63,005 nt of DNA, taken from positions 1 to 63,005 of the forward strand of contig FZRE01000020.1 in the NCBI GenBank assembly GCA_900199655.1, in the 5' to 3' direction. This document shows positions 35,613 to 43,866 of this stretch, piece by piece. Each line of letters opens with the position of its first letter. Positions within the stretch are counted from its first letter, which is position 1. Origin of the DNA: Prevotellaceae bacterium KH2P17 (GTDB lineage Bacteria > Bacteroidota > Bacteroidia > Bacteroidales > Bacteroidaceae). Below the pieces are notes generated by a model, which was given only the letters and a program-made list of their open reading frames with translations, did not search any database and was not told the DNA's origin. Position numbers and translations under genes: made by a program.

Positions 35613-36245
35613 CTACAGAAAATTGTCTATGACAAGGTTTGAATAAGGGGCAATCGCATCCGGAGAATTGGTAGAAGCTACTCCTACTACGTACATGCCT
35701 GCTCCTTGTACGGATTTAAGACCGTTAAAGCTATCTTCAAATCCGATGCAATCCTGCGGCTTGAAGCCGAAATGTCTGGCTCCGATGAGATAACATTCAG
35801 GGCTCGGCTTGCTTTCCGTGAAGTCTTCGGCAGTAAATATCTTATCAAACATACCTGTGAATTCCGGATGATGAGTGTAAACACTCTTCATTTTCGAATG
35901 ATTACTACTGGTAACAACAGCAGTCTTCAAGCCTAATTGCTTGATATCTTTCATGAACTGTTCGAAACCGGGAAGGTAGTTAAACTCCATGTTTTTTTCG
36001 AACACATCCAATTCTGCCACTATCTGTTCTTGCAGGTCCGTCTGATTCGGATAATGTTTATCGAATATCTGAGTGAGTGTTTGTCCCTTTATAATATGAG
36101 CAAAATCGGGAATGTCAGGATGGGTGTCGCTTCCCATTCGTTCCCAGAAACGGGTGTATTGCGGTTCTGTATCGAAGACAACGCCATCCAAATCAAACAG
36201 CGCAGCTTTCTTAGTAAATAATATCTCGCTTAAAGTTGATGTCAT
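35613..36245 (-). CDS. HAD-superfamily phosphatase (beta-phosphoglucomutase-like)
   Basis: 210 residues. HAD motif I ALFDLDGVVFDTEPQYT, motif II TAVVTSSN, motif III/IV KPSPECYLIG and GFEDSFNGL. The alpha-helical cap of subfamily IA, type 2 suggests a sugar-phosphate substrate. It is the first gene of a five-gene operon with MFS, helicase, lipoprotein and cdd. It may act on a phosphosugar or nucleotide; the sequence does not decide. Confidence 0.88.
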   Translation of the reverse strand: MTSTLSEILFTKKAALFDLDGVVFDTEPQYTRFWERMGSDTHPDIPDFAHIIKGQTLTQIFDKHYPNQTDLQEQIVAELDVFEKNMEFNYLPGFEQFMKDIKQLGLKTAVVTSSNHSKMKSVYTHHPEFTGMFDKIFTAEDFTESKPSPECYLIGARHFGFKPQDCIGFEDSFNGLKSVQGAGMYVVGVASTNSPDAIAPYSNLVIDNFL

Positions 36246-36264
36246 AACCTCATCGTTTAGTTTG

Positions 36265-36272
36265 CAAAGTTA
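36265..36272 (-). promoter_or_regulatory. HAD-MFS-helicase operon promoter -7 element
   Basis: TAACTTTG on the minus strand, 19 bp before the ATG at 36245. Confidence 0.6.
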
Positions 36273-36325
36273 CTTCATTTTGAGCAGATTAACGCAATAT
36301 TTTTTCATTATTTCTTTTTTCTTCG

Positions 36326-36333
36326 TATATTTG
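36326..36333 (+). promoter_or_regulatory. Promoter -7 element of the lipoprotein-rsmG-ruvC operon
   Basis: TATATTTG, only 7 bp (CACCCTT) before the ATG at 36341; the leader should be just a few bases. Confidence 0.6.
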
Positions 36334-36340
36334 CACCCTT

Positions 36341-37141
36341 ATGAAGAAATTTCTTTTTGCACTGATTGCAATTCTTTTAATAGCCTCGTGCGGGCAGAAA
36401 CAGGAGCAGACTGCTCGTATCGAGGGTGTGGAACTTGACTCTATAGTCGTTGATACGGTCATCAATTTGACCGAGGAAGCCAATCCTCCTCAATGTAAAG
36501 TGTCGCTTTCGCTTCAGTATTTCAAGAAAGGCGAGAATGCACAAAAGATGAACGAATCGTTGCTGCATGCCGGTATATTGATGCCTGATTACTTGTCGCT
36601 GGGTAAAGAAAACATTCCATTTGAACATGCAGTTGACTCTTTTATTACCCGTTATGTTTCCGATTATAAGCGAGAATACGCTCCGCTTTATCGCGAAGAT
36701 CGTGGACACAGAACTGCATATAACTGTACCTATGAGGTAAAGACCAAGACTCTGAACAGCAGCGATGATATCATCAACTATGTTGCGACTATCGTCACTT
36801 ATGCTGGTGGTGAACATGCAATTAAACAAACGATAGCTAAAAACTTTAATGTTAAGACCGGACAACTCCTCGCTTTAGGCGATATCTTTGTATCCGGCTA
36901 TGAAGAAAGCTTGAAAGATATGATGCTGAAGGAACTGCAAGATAAATTCTCGGCCAACAATCTTGAGGAGTTACAGAAGAAGTATATATTCGCTGATCAC
37001 GAGGTTTACATCCCTGAGAACTTCATTCTCGGAAAAGACAAGCTGACATTCATTTATTGCGAAGATGAAATTGCTCCTCACAATGTTAGTGAAATAAGAG
37101 TTGAATTCGACAAAAGTGATTTAAACAAATTCCTGAAATGA
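36341..37141 (+). CDS. DUF3298/DUF4163-type lipoprotein
   Basis: 266 residues with lipobox IASC (cysteine at 17). The rest resembles the PdaC/RsiV-like DUF4163 plus DUF3298 architecture (KVSLSLQYFKKG; NYVATIVTYAGGEHAIKQT; NFNVKTGQLLALGDIF; NFILGKDKLTFIY). Such proteins are envelope-anchored with unknown function in Bacteroidota. The stop overlaps the rsmG start by 4 bp (37138-37141). Confidence 0.82.
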   Translation: MKKFLFALIAILLIASCGQKQEQTARIEGVELDSIVVDTVINLTEEANPPQCKVSLSLQYFKKGENAQKMNESLLHAGILMPDYLSLGKENIPFEHAVDSFITRYVSDYKREYAPLYREDRGHRTAYNCTYEVKTKTLNSSDDIINYVATIVTYAGGEHAIKQTIAKNFNVKTGQLLALGDIFVSGYEESLKDMMLKELQDKFSANNLEELQKKYIFADHEVYIPENFILGKDKLTFIYCEDEIAPHNVSEIRVEFDKSDLNKFLK

Positions 37142-37761
37142 CAGAAATAATCACCAAATATTTTCCGAACATCACAGCTGAACAGAAGAATCAGTTTGCT
37201 GCACTGCAAAAGCTGTACGAGGACTGGAACTCTAAAATCAACGTGATATCTCGTAAGGACATCGAAAATCTTTACGAGCATCATGTGCTTCACTCCTTGG
37301 CAATAGCCAAAGCCTTTCGTTTCAAACCGAAAACAACTATCTTGGATTTTGGTACTGGTGGCGGCTTCCCCGGTGTGCCTTTGGCAATCATGTTACCAAA
37401 CTGTAGCTTTAAACTGATTGACGGCACCGGAAAGAAAGTCCATGTGGCCCAAGAAGTTTGCAAGTCTATTGGCTTACGCAATATCGTAGCCGAACATCAG
37501 CGTGGAGAAAACGAAACCGGCAAGTATGACTTCATTGTAAGCAGGGCTGTTATGCCACTTCCGGATTTGATGAAGATTGTGAAAAAGAATGTGGCTAAAA
37601 AGCAACGGAACGCCATGCCCAATGGTCTGATAGTCTTGAAAGGTGGTGATTTGAGTCAAGAATTAAAGCCTTATCGCCGGATAGCTGAAGTATATCCGAT
37701 TTCCGAATGGTTTGACGAAGAGTGGTTTAAAGAGAAAAACGTGGTTTATGTTCCGATGTAA
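37138..37761 (+). CDS. rsmG: 16S rRNA (guanine527-N7)-methyltransferase
   Basis: 207 residues; methylates G527 of 16S rRNA using S-adenosylmethionine. SAM-binding TILDFGTGGGFPGVPLAIM, substrate region KLIDGTGKKVHVAQ and C-terminal VSRAVMPLPDLM are all present. It overlaps the preceding lipoprotein gene by 4 bp and is followed by the metallo-hydrolase gene 19 bp later. Confidence 0.95.
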   Translation: MTEIITKYFPNITAEQKNQFAALQKLYEDWNSKINVISRKDIENLYEHHVLHSLAIAKAFRFKPKTTILDFGTGGGFPGVPLAIMLPNCSFKLIDGTGKKVHVAQEVCKSIGLRNIVAEHQRGENETGKYDFIVSRAVMPLPDLMKIVKKNVAKKQRNAMPNGLIVLKGGDLSQELKPYRRIAEVYPISEWFDEEWFKEKNVVYVPM

Positions 37762-37780
37762 TCGGATTAATTAATGAATT

Positions 37781-38425
37781 ATGCTGAAAATACAGAAGTT
37801 TGTTTGCAATATGATACAAGAGAATTGCTATGTAGTTAGTGACGACACGCTCGAATGTGTCATCATTGACTGCGGCGCATTTTATCCCGACGAACGTGCT
37901 GCCATTGTTGACTACATTCGCCAAAACAATCTTCTCCCCAAGCATCTCTTAGCCACCCACGGCCATATCGACCACAACTTCGGCAATAATACTATCTATG
38001 AACTATTTGGCTTGAAGCCAGAAGTATACGCAGAAGATGAATATCTGATGACTGAACTGCCCGTTCAGGCTGAAGCCATTGCCGGTGTCAGACTTGATTA
38101 TGCCATGCCTCCAGTGGGTAAATACTTGCAGAGCGATGACGTTATACGCTTTGGCACCCACGAACTGACAGTGCTCCCTACCCCTGGACATTCCAAAGGC
38201 AGCGTGTTCTTCTATTGCCAAGCGGAACATGTGGCTTTTTCAGGCGACACGCTCTTTTATCATTCCATCGGCAGAACGGATTTTGAGGGCGGCAGTATGT
38301 TCCAGATGATACAAAGTCTCAGGATGATAAGTCAACTTCCAGACGACACTATCATCTACCCCGGACATGGAGAGGAGACTACAATTGGTGCTGAACTGGC
38401 CGGAAATCCATACATGGACAGATGA
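37781..38425 (+). CDS. Metallo-beta-lactamase-fold hydrolase (glyoxalase II-like)
   Basis: 214 residues. The fold's metal motif THGHIDH ([13 protein letters not shown]) is followed by [17 protein letters not shown] and the final YPGHGEET. The length and motif order fit the GloB-like family that hydrolyses glutathione or bacillithiol thioesters; glutathione is absent in many anaerobes, so the true substrate is unclear. The stop overlaps ruvC by 4 bp. Confidence 0.87.
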   Translation: MLKIQKFVCNMIQENCYVVSDDTLECVIIDCGAFYPDERAAIVDYIRQNNLLPKHLLATHGHIDHNFGNNTIYELFGLKPEVYAEDEYLMTELPVQAEAIAGVRLDYAMPPVGKYLQSDDVIRFGTHELTVLPTPGHSKGSVFFYCQAEHVAFSGDTLFYHSIGRTDFEGGSMFQMIQSLRMISQLPDDTIIYPGHGEETTIGAELAGNPYMDR

Positions 38426-38982
38426 TGGCAGACAAGATTATATTAGGTATTGACCCTGGAACAAACGTGATGGGCTATGGACTTGTCAAGGTAAACGGAA
38501 ACAAGGCCGAGATGATTGCCATGGGTGTCATCGATATGCGCAAGGAGCATGACCCGTATTTGCGGCTTGGTAAAATCTTCGAGCGCGTGACTGGCATTAT
38601 CGACGAGTATCTTCCAGACGAGATGGCCATAGAGGCACCCTTCTTCGGTAAGAATGTACAGTCAATGCTGAAGCTTGGTCGTGCCCAGGGCGTGGCTATT
38701 GCCGCCGCCATACGTCATGACATCCCCATACACGAGTATGCACCTTTAAAGATAAAAATGGCCATTACCGGAAACGGATCGGCCTCCAAGGAGCAAGTTG
38801 CAGGGATGCTGCAACGTCTCCTTCATTTGGATGAAAAGGAAATGCCTAAGTTCATGGATGCCACCGATGCACTTGGAGCAGCCTACTGCCATTTCCTACA
38901 AGGCAACGCTCCACAGTCCGAACACAAGTACGGCAGTTGGAAAGACTTTGCCTTAAAGAATAAGAGTCGCGTTTCTAAATAG
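38422..38982 (+). CDS. ruvC: Holliday junction resolvase RuvC
   Basis: 186 residues. It resolves Holliday junctions with RuvAB during recombination. Acidic catalytic residues are in [24 protein letters not shown] and [12 protein letters not shown]. Two in-frame ATGs start the gene (38422 and 38425). It is co-operonic with rsmG and the metallo-hydrolase. Confidence 0.95.
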   Translation: MMADKIILGIDPGTNVMGYGLVKVNGNKAEMIAMGVIDMRKEHDPYLRLGKIFERVTGIIDEYLPDEMAIEAPFFGKNVQSMLKLGRAQGVAIAAAIRHDIPIHEYAPLKIKMAITGNGSASKEQVAGMLQRLLHLDEKEMPKFMDATDALGAAYCHFLQGNAPQSEHKYGSWKDFALKNKSRVSK

Positions 38983-38989
38983 GTTTGAG

Positions 38990-40471
38990 ATGCAGAGAAT
39001 TATACATATAGAAGGAGGCGTTGTCGGCATGCCGGAATGGAAGATGGCAACTCCCGTAAACTTCGACCTTTGTGACGGCGAACATATTGCCATAGTAGGG
39101 CCGAACGGCGGGGGCAAGTCCATGTTCGTCGATATCCTGACCGGCCGCCACCCTCTGCTCGACCAGCGACCGGAGTATGATTTCTCACCAAGCCGAAAAC
39201 AGCTGATAAGCGAAAACATTAAATACATAACATTCAAAGACAGCTATGGAAGCGACAACGACCGCACCTACTATCTCCAGCAAAGATGGAACCAGCAGGA
39301 AATCGACGAGACAACTCCTACCGTAGCAGATGAGTTGAAATCTGCAGGTCAGCTTGCCGGTCAGGACGCGGTTGGGCACCGGGCAAAGCTGCAACACCTG
39401 TGCACTCTTTTCCACCTAGACACCCTGTTTGACCGGCACACCATTACCTTATCAAGCGGAGAGCTGCGTAAATTGCAATTAACCAAGGTGTTGCTGGCCG
39501 CTCCGAGAGTGCTTATCATCGACAATCCGTTCATAGGATTGGACACCGAGACACGCGAACAGCTAACGGAAGTATTGGCACAGCTAAGCCGCGAGCAGGC
39601 ATTGCAGCTTGTCTTAGTCTTCTCCAAGTCGGATAATCTGCCCGCCTTTATCACTCACGTGGTGAAAGTAGAAGGGCTTACCGTTGCCACCAAGATAACA
39701 AGAGACGCCTATTTGGCTAACAGAAGCCCCTACCCTGCACACTTGCTCGATACCAGGCGAAAAGAAGAAATACTCCGGCTTCCCGGTGATGATAACGATT
39801 ATAACGCACCGGAGGTGGTGAGAATGAACAAAGTGAGCATACGCTACGGACAGCGAACCATCTTAAAAGAACTTGATTGGACGGTCAGAAACGGCGAACG
39901 GTGGGCCTTGACCGGACAGAATGGAGCCGGAAAATCAACTTTGTTGAGTCTGGTGTGTGCCGATAATCCGCAAAGTTACGCCTGCAACATCAGCCTGTTT
40001 GGCCGGGCTCGCGGAACCGGAGAGAGCATTTGGGACATCAAGAAGCATATCGGATACGTATCTCCGGAGATGCACCGGGCCTACAAGTACAATATACCCA
40101 GTATCAAGATAGTGGCCAGCGGACTAAAAGATTCGGTCGGTTTGTACTTTAATCCAACCGATGCCGAATACGAGAAATGCCGTTTCTGGATGCGGATATT
40201 TGGCATAGAGAAACTTGAAAACAGGCCGTTTCTTAAACTTTCGAGCGGTGAACAGCGTCTAATGCTATTAGCAAGGGCCTTTGTCAAGGACCCCGAACTG
40301 CTCATCCTCGATGAGCCACTGCACGGACTTGACGATGCAAACCGGCTACTGGTGAGGGATGTCATTGACACCTTCAGCCGGCGAAAGAACAAGACTATCA
40401 TCATGGTCTCACACTATCAGGAAGAATTTCCTGCCTGTATAGACCACAAGATATATTTACAGAAAAATTAG
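38990..40471 (+). CDS. ModF-like dual ABC ATP-binding protein
   Basis: 493 residues with two ATPase modules: Walker A GPNGGGKSM and GQNGAGKST, signatures LSSGELRKLQL and LSSGEQRLMLL, and Walker B IIDNPF and LILDEPL. The first Walker B has Asn where catalytic Glu is usual (D-N instead of D-E), so module 1 is probably a degenerate site. There is no membrane domain. Resembles ModF/PhrA, a molybdate-related ABC ATPase of unsettled role. It starts 7 bp after ruvC. Confidence 0.87.
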   Translation: MQRIIHIEGGVVGMPEWKMATPVNFDLCDGEHIAIVGPNGGGKSMFVDILTGRHPLLDQRPEYDFSPSRKQLISENIKYITFKDSYGSDNDRTYYLQQRWNQQEIDETTPTVADELKSAGQLAGQDAVGHRAKLQHLCTLFHLDTLFDRHTITLSSGELRKLQLTKVLLAAPRVLIIDNPFIGLDTETREQLTEVLAQLSREQALQLVLVFSKSDNLPAFITHVVKVEGLTVATKITRDAYLANRSPYPAHLLDTRRKEEILRLPGDDNDYNAPEVVRMNKVSIRYGQRTILKELDWTVRNGERWALTGQNGAGKSTLLSLVCADNPQSYACNISLFGRARGTGESIWDIKKHIGYVSPEMHRAYKYNIPSIKIVASGLKDSVGLYFNPTDAEYEKCRFWMRIFGIEKLENRPFLKLSSGEQRLMLLARAFVKDPELLILDEPLHGLDDANRLLVRDVIDTFSRRKNKTIIMVSHYQEEFPACIDHKIYLQKN

Positions 40472-40477
40472 AAAGAT

Positions 40478-40957
40478 ATGAAAAAATTAATTTTAGCTAT
40501 CGCTTTATTGGGTACGGTGAGCATCAATGCCTCCGCTCAAGCCATTTACAAAGAAGTAAAACGCATCATGCAGAATGCCGAGACCGTAAAACATGACACC
40601 AGCAAGAGCCTGGATGAGCGCAAGGTGGCAACCTTCAAGTGGGACGCCATCTACTATCTCATCATGAAAGGTTCGGCCTCCGACAGTTTCACGGAGTATG
40701 AGCTCGGCAACCAGACGAATGCAATGATTGACTACGTGAACCGTTTCGTCAAGCGTCTTACAGAGGAGAAAAAGAAGAAAGACAAGGACTTGATACTGGG
40801 AAGGTACAGAGGTGCTTCCGTTAATCACCCGCTTTTCAACGACCCGGAGAAAGATGTAGTCAATGGATATGTAGACAACGACAAATACATTACGCAGTTC
40901 TCGCTCGACACGAATTGGGTAGAGGCCTTGGCAGAAGTCATGAACAACAACTGGTAA
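40478..40957 (+). CDS. Secreted small protein of unknown function
   Basis: 159 residues with a signal peptide ending INASAQ. The mature part is helical with a lysine-rich segment (RLTEEKKKKDKDLIL) and ends EALAEVMNNNW. I do not recognise a named domain. It is the last gene of the rsmG-ruvC-ModF operon, six bases after the ABC gene and ending in front of a strong terminator. Confidence 0.75.
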   Translation: MKKLILAIALLGTVSINASAQAIYKEVKRIMQNAETVKHDTSKSLDERKVATFKWDAIYYLIMKGSASDSFTEYELGNQTNAMIDYVNRFVKRLTEEKKKKDKDLILGRYRGASVNHPLFNDPEKDVVNGYVDNDKYITQFSLDTNWVEALAEVMNNNW

Positions 40958-40973
40958 ACCAACTTACAAGCAC

Positions 40974-41001
40974 AAAAAAGGCCGGCAATTGTCGGCCTTT
41001 T
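40974..41001 (+). terminator. Intrinsic terminator of the six-gene operon
   Basis: AAAAGGCCG and CGGCCTTTT pair perfectly around an 8-nt loop, with T residues on the plus side and the complementary A-run giving a minus-strand T-run too. Confidence 0.9.
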
Positions 41002-41072
41002 CTGTGTTTCTGAGAGGATCAGATGCCTGCGCAAGTATTGGCAGTAGCCTCTCCAGATAGCTTCATTTTTGC

Positions 41073-41477
41073 TCATTCCCGAATTTCACTTTGGCCTGCC
41101 GGGTGCTTTTTCTCAAGATGCGACATGACGAAAAACGAAACGAGAAGTCCCAATCCTACGCCGGCAGCAAGGATAATCCAGAAGCCTATCACGCCCTCTG
41201 ATACCTGAAAAGCCAGACTTACGAGATAACCAACGAGCAACCCCGAGAGAACGCACCCCCCCTTAAGGGCCGAATACGGGTCTTTCTTTGCACCCTTGTC
41301 CGGGGTAATGAGCAGCTTCGCCGTCTCCGGATCAAGTTTTTCGGCAATAATCCGTTCCCGGATTTCGCGCTCGTTGGCCTGTTTTTTAATGGTTGCAATG
41401 GTTCCACCCACTACGGCAATGATGCCACAAAGGATTCCCATAACGGCTGAAATAGCTCCTAATTCTAATGGACTCAT
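41073..41477 (-). CDS. Small membrane protein (DUF6249-like)
   Basis: 134 residues with a hydrophobic N-terminus (ELGAISAVMGILCGIIAVVG), a charged cytoplasmic middle (KKQANEREIRERIIAEKLD) and two further spans from about residue 75. This matches the DUF6249 pattern seen next to ECF sigma factors in Bacteroidota. Third in the operon with sigma factor and 110-aa membrane protein; function unknown. Confidence 0.72.
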   Translation of the reverse strand: MSPLELGAISAVMGILCGIIAVVGGTIATIKKQANEREIRERIIAEKLDPETAKLLITPDKGAKKDPYSALKGGCVLSGLLVGYLVSLAFQVSEGVIGFWIILAAGVGLGLLVSFFVMSHLEKKHPAGQSEIRE

Positions 41478-41538
41478 AACTTATATACTTTTAATTGGTT
41501 TGATTTTCTATACCTAAGACACTCTTTCGGGGTAATTA

Positions 41539-41871
41539 TTACAGACTGCGGAAAGAAAAATCTTTCATCAGGCGGTTAAGTTCCACTATCAGAATTGCCA
41601 AAACAGCCAACATGCCCGCAGCCATAGGAGCTACTTGCAGCAGACTGTCTACAGCCTGGCTGAAGAAGTACACTGCCGCTACCGGCATCGTGAGCCCCAA
41701 GGCAAAACACAGGCAGACCCCCGCCAAGTGCCGCAATTGCAGCAGTCGCGCTCTGCGATGTTCGGACTTCAAGGTCGCCATTACACCAGCATTAATTTCA
41801 TTCAGCACATTGTTACGGCCGAAGCTATCGCTAATGAGCTTGTCAAGCTCCTGTTCACTTATTTCTTTCAT
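41539..41871 (-). CDS. Small membrane protein, possible anti-sigma factor
   Basis: 110 residues from the ATG at 41871; the longer frame starts with a TTG. A soluble N-terminal helix (KEISEQELDKLISDSFG) of about 45 residues is followed by two hydrophobic spans. It overlaps the sigma-factor gene by 17 bp, the usual position of an anti-sigma factor, but the N-terminal region lacks a recognisable RseA or zinc-anti-sigma motif. The assignment is therefore contextual. Confidence 0.65.
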   Translation of the reverse strand: MKEISEQELDKLISDSFGRNNVLNEINAGVMATLKSEHRRARLLQLRHLAGVCLCFALGLTMPVAAVYFFSQAVDSLLQVAPMAAGMLAVLAILIVELNRLMKDFSFRSL

Positions 41872-42397
41872 ACTCAATCTGTTTCTTTAATTGTTCACGT
41901 ATTCGGTGCAGTTTCACGAGCACGTTACTGCCGCTAAGACCCAGCAACGTGGCTATTTCTGCCGTTTTCTTACCTTTATAATAATGTAAAAGCAGTATCT
42001 GCCTGTCTATGTCGGGCAGTTTCGAGATGGCCTTGTCCATGGCCGAGAGCAACTGCTCGTGTTCGTCGGAGTAGTCATCGGCAACATCCTGCAGCCGTTT
42101 GTCGTCCATGGGCTCCATCCGATAACGCTGTTCTCTGCTCAAGTAGTTGAGCGCCAGGTGCGTGGCTATGGCGTTTATCCAAGCCCCAAAGGCTCCGCCA
42201 CGCCAACAGCCAAGCCGGGAATAGGCGCGTATAAAAGCCTGTTGGGTGATGTCTTTGGCTATGTCTTCGCGCTTAACAAGGCTGATAACCTTTGAAAAGA
42301 CCATGCCCGAATGGCGCTCCACAATCTCCTTATAGCATCCGGTGTCGCCATATTTGAGAATTCTTTCTATGAGTTCTTTGTCTTCCATCATCTTCAT
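41855..42397 (-). CDS. ECF-type RNA polymerase sigma factor
   Basis: 180 residues with region 2 (GYKEIVERHSGMVFSKVISL through DIAKDITQQAFIRAYSRL) and region 4 (LPDIDRQILLLHYYKGKKT, then AEIATLLGLSGSNVLVKL). Region 3 is absent, as in ECF sigmas. It directs RNA polymerase to a stress or surface regulon. It leads a three-gene operon with two small membrane proteins. Repeat copy D and a spacer of 294 bp separate it from the DUF6057 gene upstream. Confidence 0.9.
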   Translation of the reverse strand: MKMMEDKELIERILKYGDTGCYKEIVERHSGMVFSKVISLVKREDIAKDITQQAFIRAYSRLGCWRGGAFGAWINAIATHLALNYLSREQRYRMEPMDDKRLQDVADDYSDEHEQLLSAMDKAISKLPDIDRQILLLHYYKGKKTAEIATLLGLSGSNVLVKLHRIREQLKKQIEYERNK

Positions 42398-42574
42398 ACT
42401 TCAATGACAAGACCCGAAAAAGGCAAGATTATTACAAGAAACGGAAAGTTATTTTGCGGGTTCCATGTATGCGCATCTATATTCTCGCCCATAAACAGGA
42501 GTCTGACCGGAATTCCAGAAGCCACAGAATGGGTGCTTGTTTTTATGATAGCAGAATATAAAATGTATCTTTCA

Positions 42575-42646
42575 GGAACTTTCGACACTTGTCGCACGTG
42601 AATTCGACAAGTGTCGCACGATAGTGCGACAAGTGTCAAAAGTTCC
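42575..42646 (+). repeat. Triple-box 22-bp-phased palindromic repeat, copy D
   Basis: GGAACTTTC, box GACACTTGTC (42584), spacer GCACGTGAATTC, box GACAAGTGTC (42606), spacer GCACGATAGTGC, box GACAAGTGTC (42628), AAAAGTTCC, then the flank CCAAAGCAT. Between the DUF6057 and sigma-factor genes. Confidence 0.92.
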
Positions 42647-42691
42647 CAAAGCATCTGTTTCTTACGGTTGGCATACAATTCCGCCACTCTC

Positions 42692-43810
42692 CTACTTTCC
42701 GTATTGGTAATAATACCAGTAGGTGTTGCCATAGGTGAGGCGCAGGTTGTTCTGCCTCAGCGTCTTGTCAGGAAACTTGCGGCTCATGTCCTGGTAATCC
42801 TGAAAGTCAGTATCCATGAGGCTGTTGTGGTAGTCGACCAACGGATTGGAGCGCAAGTGGGTGTACAGTGTCAACGCTTCACGGTAATGCTTGGGCAGCT
42901 GCTTGCCGTTTAACGGATAGAACCGGCCGATGTTTCTGGCAAAGGCATCGAGATTTTTGTCCAGCAGGTAGGCACACAACAGATAATCTGCAGCCGGCTG
43001 CTTGGCAACGTGGTGCCTGAAGATGAAGTCAAGATACGCCATTGGTGCCGTCGGTTGCTTGAGCTTGATGCCTAAATAGTTATAAATAAACGCCTCGTTG
43101 TACATCAGCAACTTTACGCTCCTGTTGTCGGGGAGCAAAGACTTTGAACCGCCTGTTATGGGGTATTCGAACAGTTTTTCGGCCAATTTGCCTTCTTTCG
43201 ACAGTGCATAGACGCGCATCATTGTCATGGACGAGTCTCTTGCCAATGACTTCTTGCCCGCTTCAAGCACCCCTGCATAATCCTTGTTTGCCAGGCATTG
43301 TTCCATCCGCATACGGTAATGGAACACGTCGTTGTGATTGCTGAAGAGACCAACGAACAGGAACTGGGCTACCATCGTGAGCACATTAATCCACATCAGG
43401 CGCGAGAACAGCCCGCGGGCATTGAAGTTCGGCTCGTAGGGTAACACCTGCTTAATTGCATACACCAGCGCAGCATAAGCAACCAACAAGAGCGGCAGAG
43501 CAATTCCCCAGCTGCCGAAGGTGAGGCGTCCGTCTGCTCCTTCGGTTGCGGCAGTGAGGACAGTGAGGAATAACAGCGACGGGAAGTAAGTCAGTGCATG
43601 GGCTCTGCGCCGCAGTCCGGTGAGTGAATAAACGCCTATCTGGAGCAGAAACAACGCTGCGGTTATCAGTACGGCTCCTATCAAGTTGCTGTAATGCGTC
43701 CTTCCGTCAGACAGTTCGTGCTGCGTAACGGCAAGAATATCGGCCTGATAGCAGTGCAGGTAGACAAACGTAAATACTAAAAAGAGAATAGCACATACAC
43801 TTCTCATCAT
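42692..43810 (-). CDS. DUF6057-family membrane protein
   Basis: 372 residues from the ATG at 43810; the frame upstream needs a TTG. Several hydrophobic spans (AILFLVFTFVYLHCY; LIGAVLITAALFLLQIG; FPSLLFLTVLTAATEG) precede a soluble C-terminal half of TPR-like helices (MEQCLANKDYAGVLEAGKKS). The family name rests on pattern and length, and function is unknown. It follows glgB by 26 bp. Confidence 0.75.
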   Translation of the reverse strand: MMRSVCAILFLVFTFVYLHCYQADILAVTQHELSDGRTHYSNLIGAVLITAALFLLQIGVYSLTGLRRRAHALTYFPSLLFLTVLTAATEGADGRLTFGSWGIALPLLLVAYAALVYAIKQVLPYEPNFNARGLFSRLMWINVLTMVAQFLFVGLFSNHNDVFHYRMRMEQCLANKDYAGVLEAGKKSLARDSSMTMMRVYALSKEGKLAEKLFEYPITGGSKSLLPDNRSVKLLMYNEAFIYNYLGIKLKQPTAPMAYLDFIFRHHVAKQPAADYLLCAYLLDKNLDAFARNIGRFYPLNGKQLPKHYREALTLYTHLRSNPLVDYHNSLMDTDFQDYQDMSRKFPDKTLRQNNLRLTYGNTYWYYYQYGK

Positions 43811-43866
43811 GAACGTGCTATTCTTCGTGATATCAGTCAAAATCGGATAGATTAATGATTAACGGT

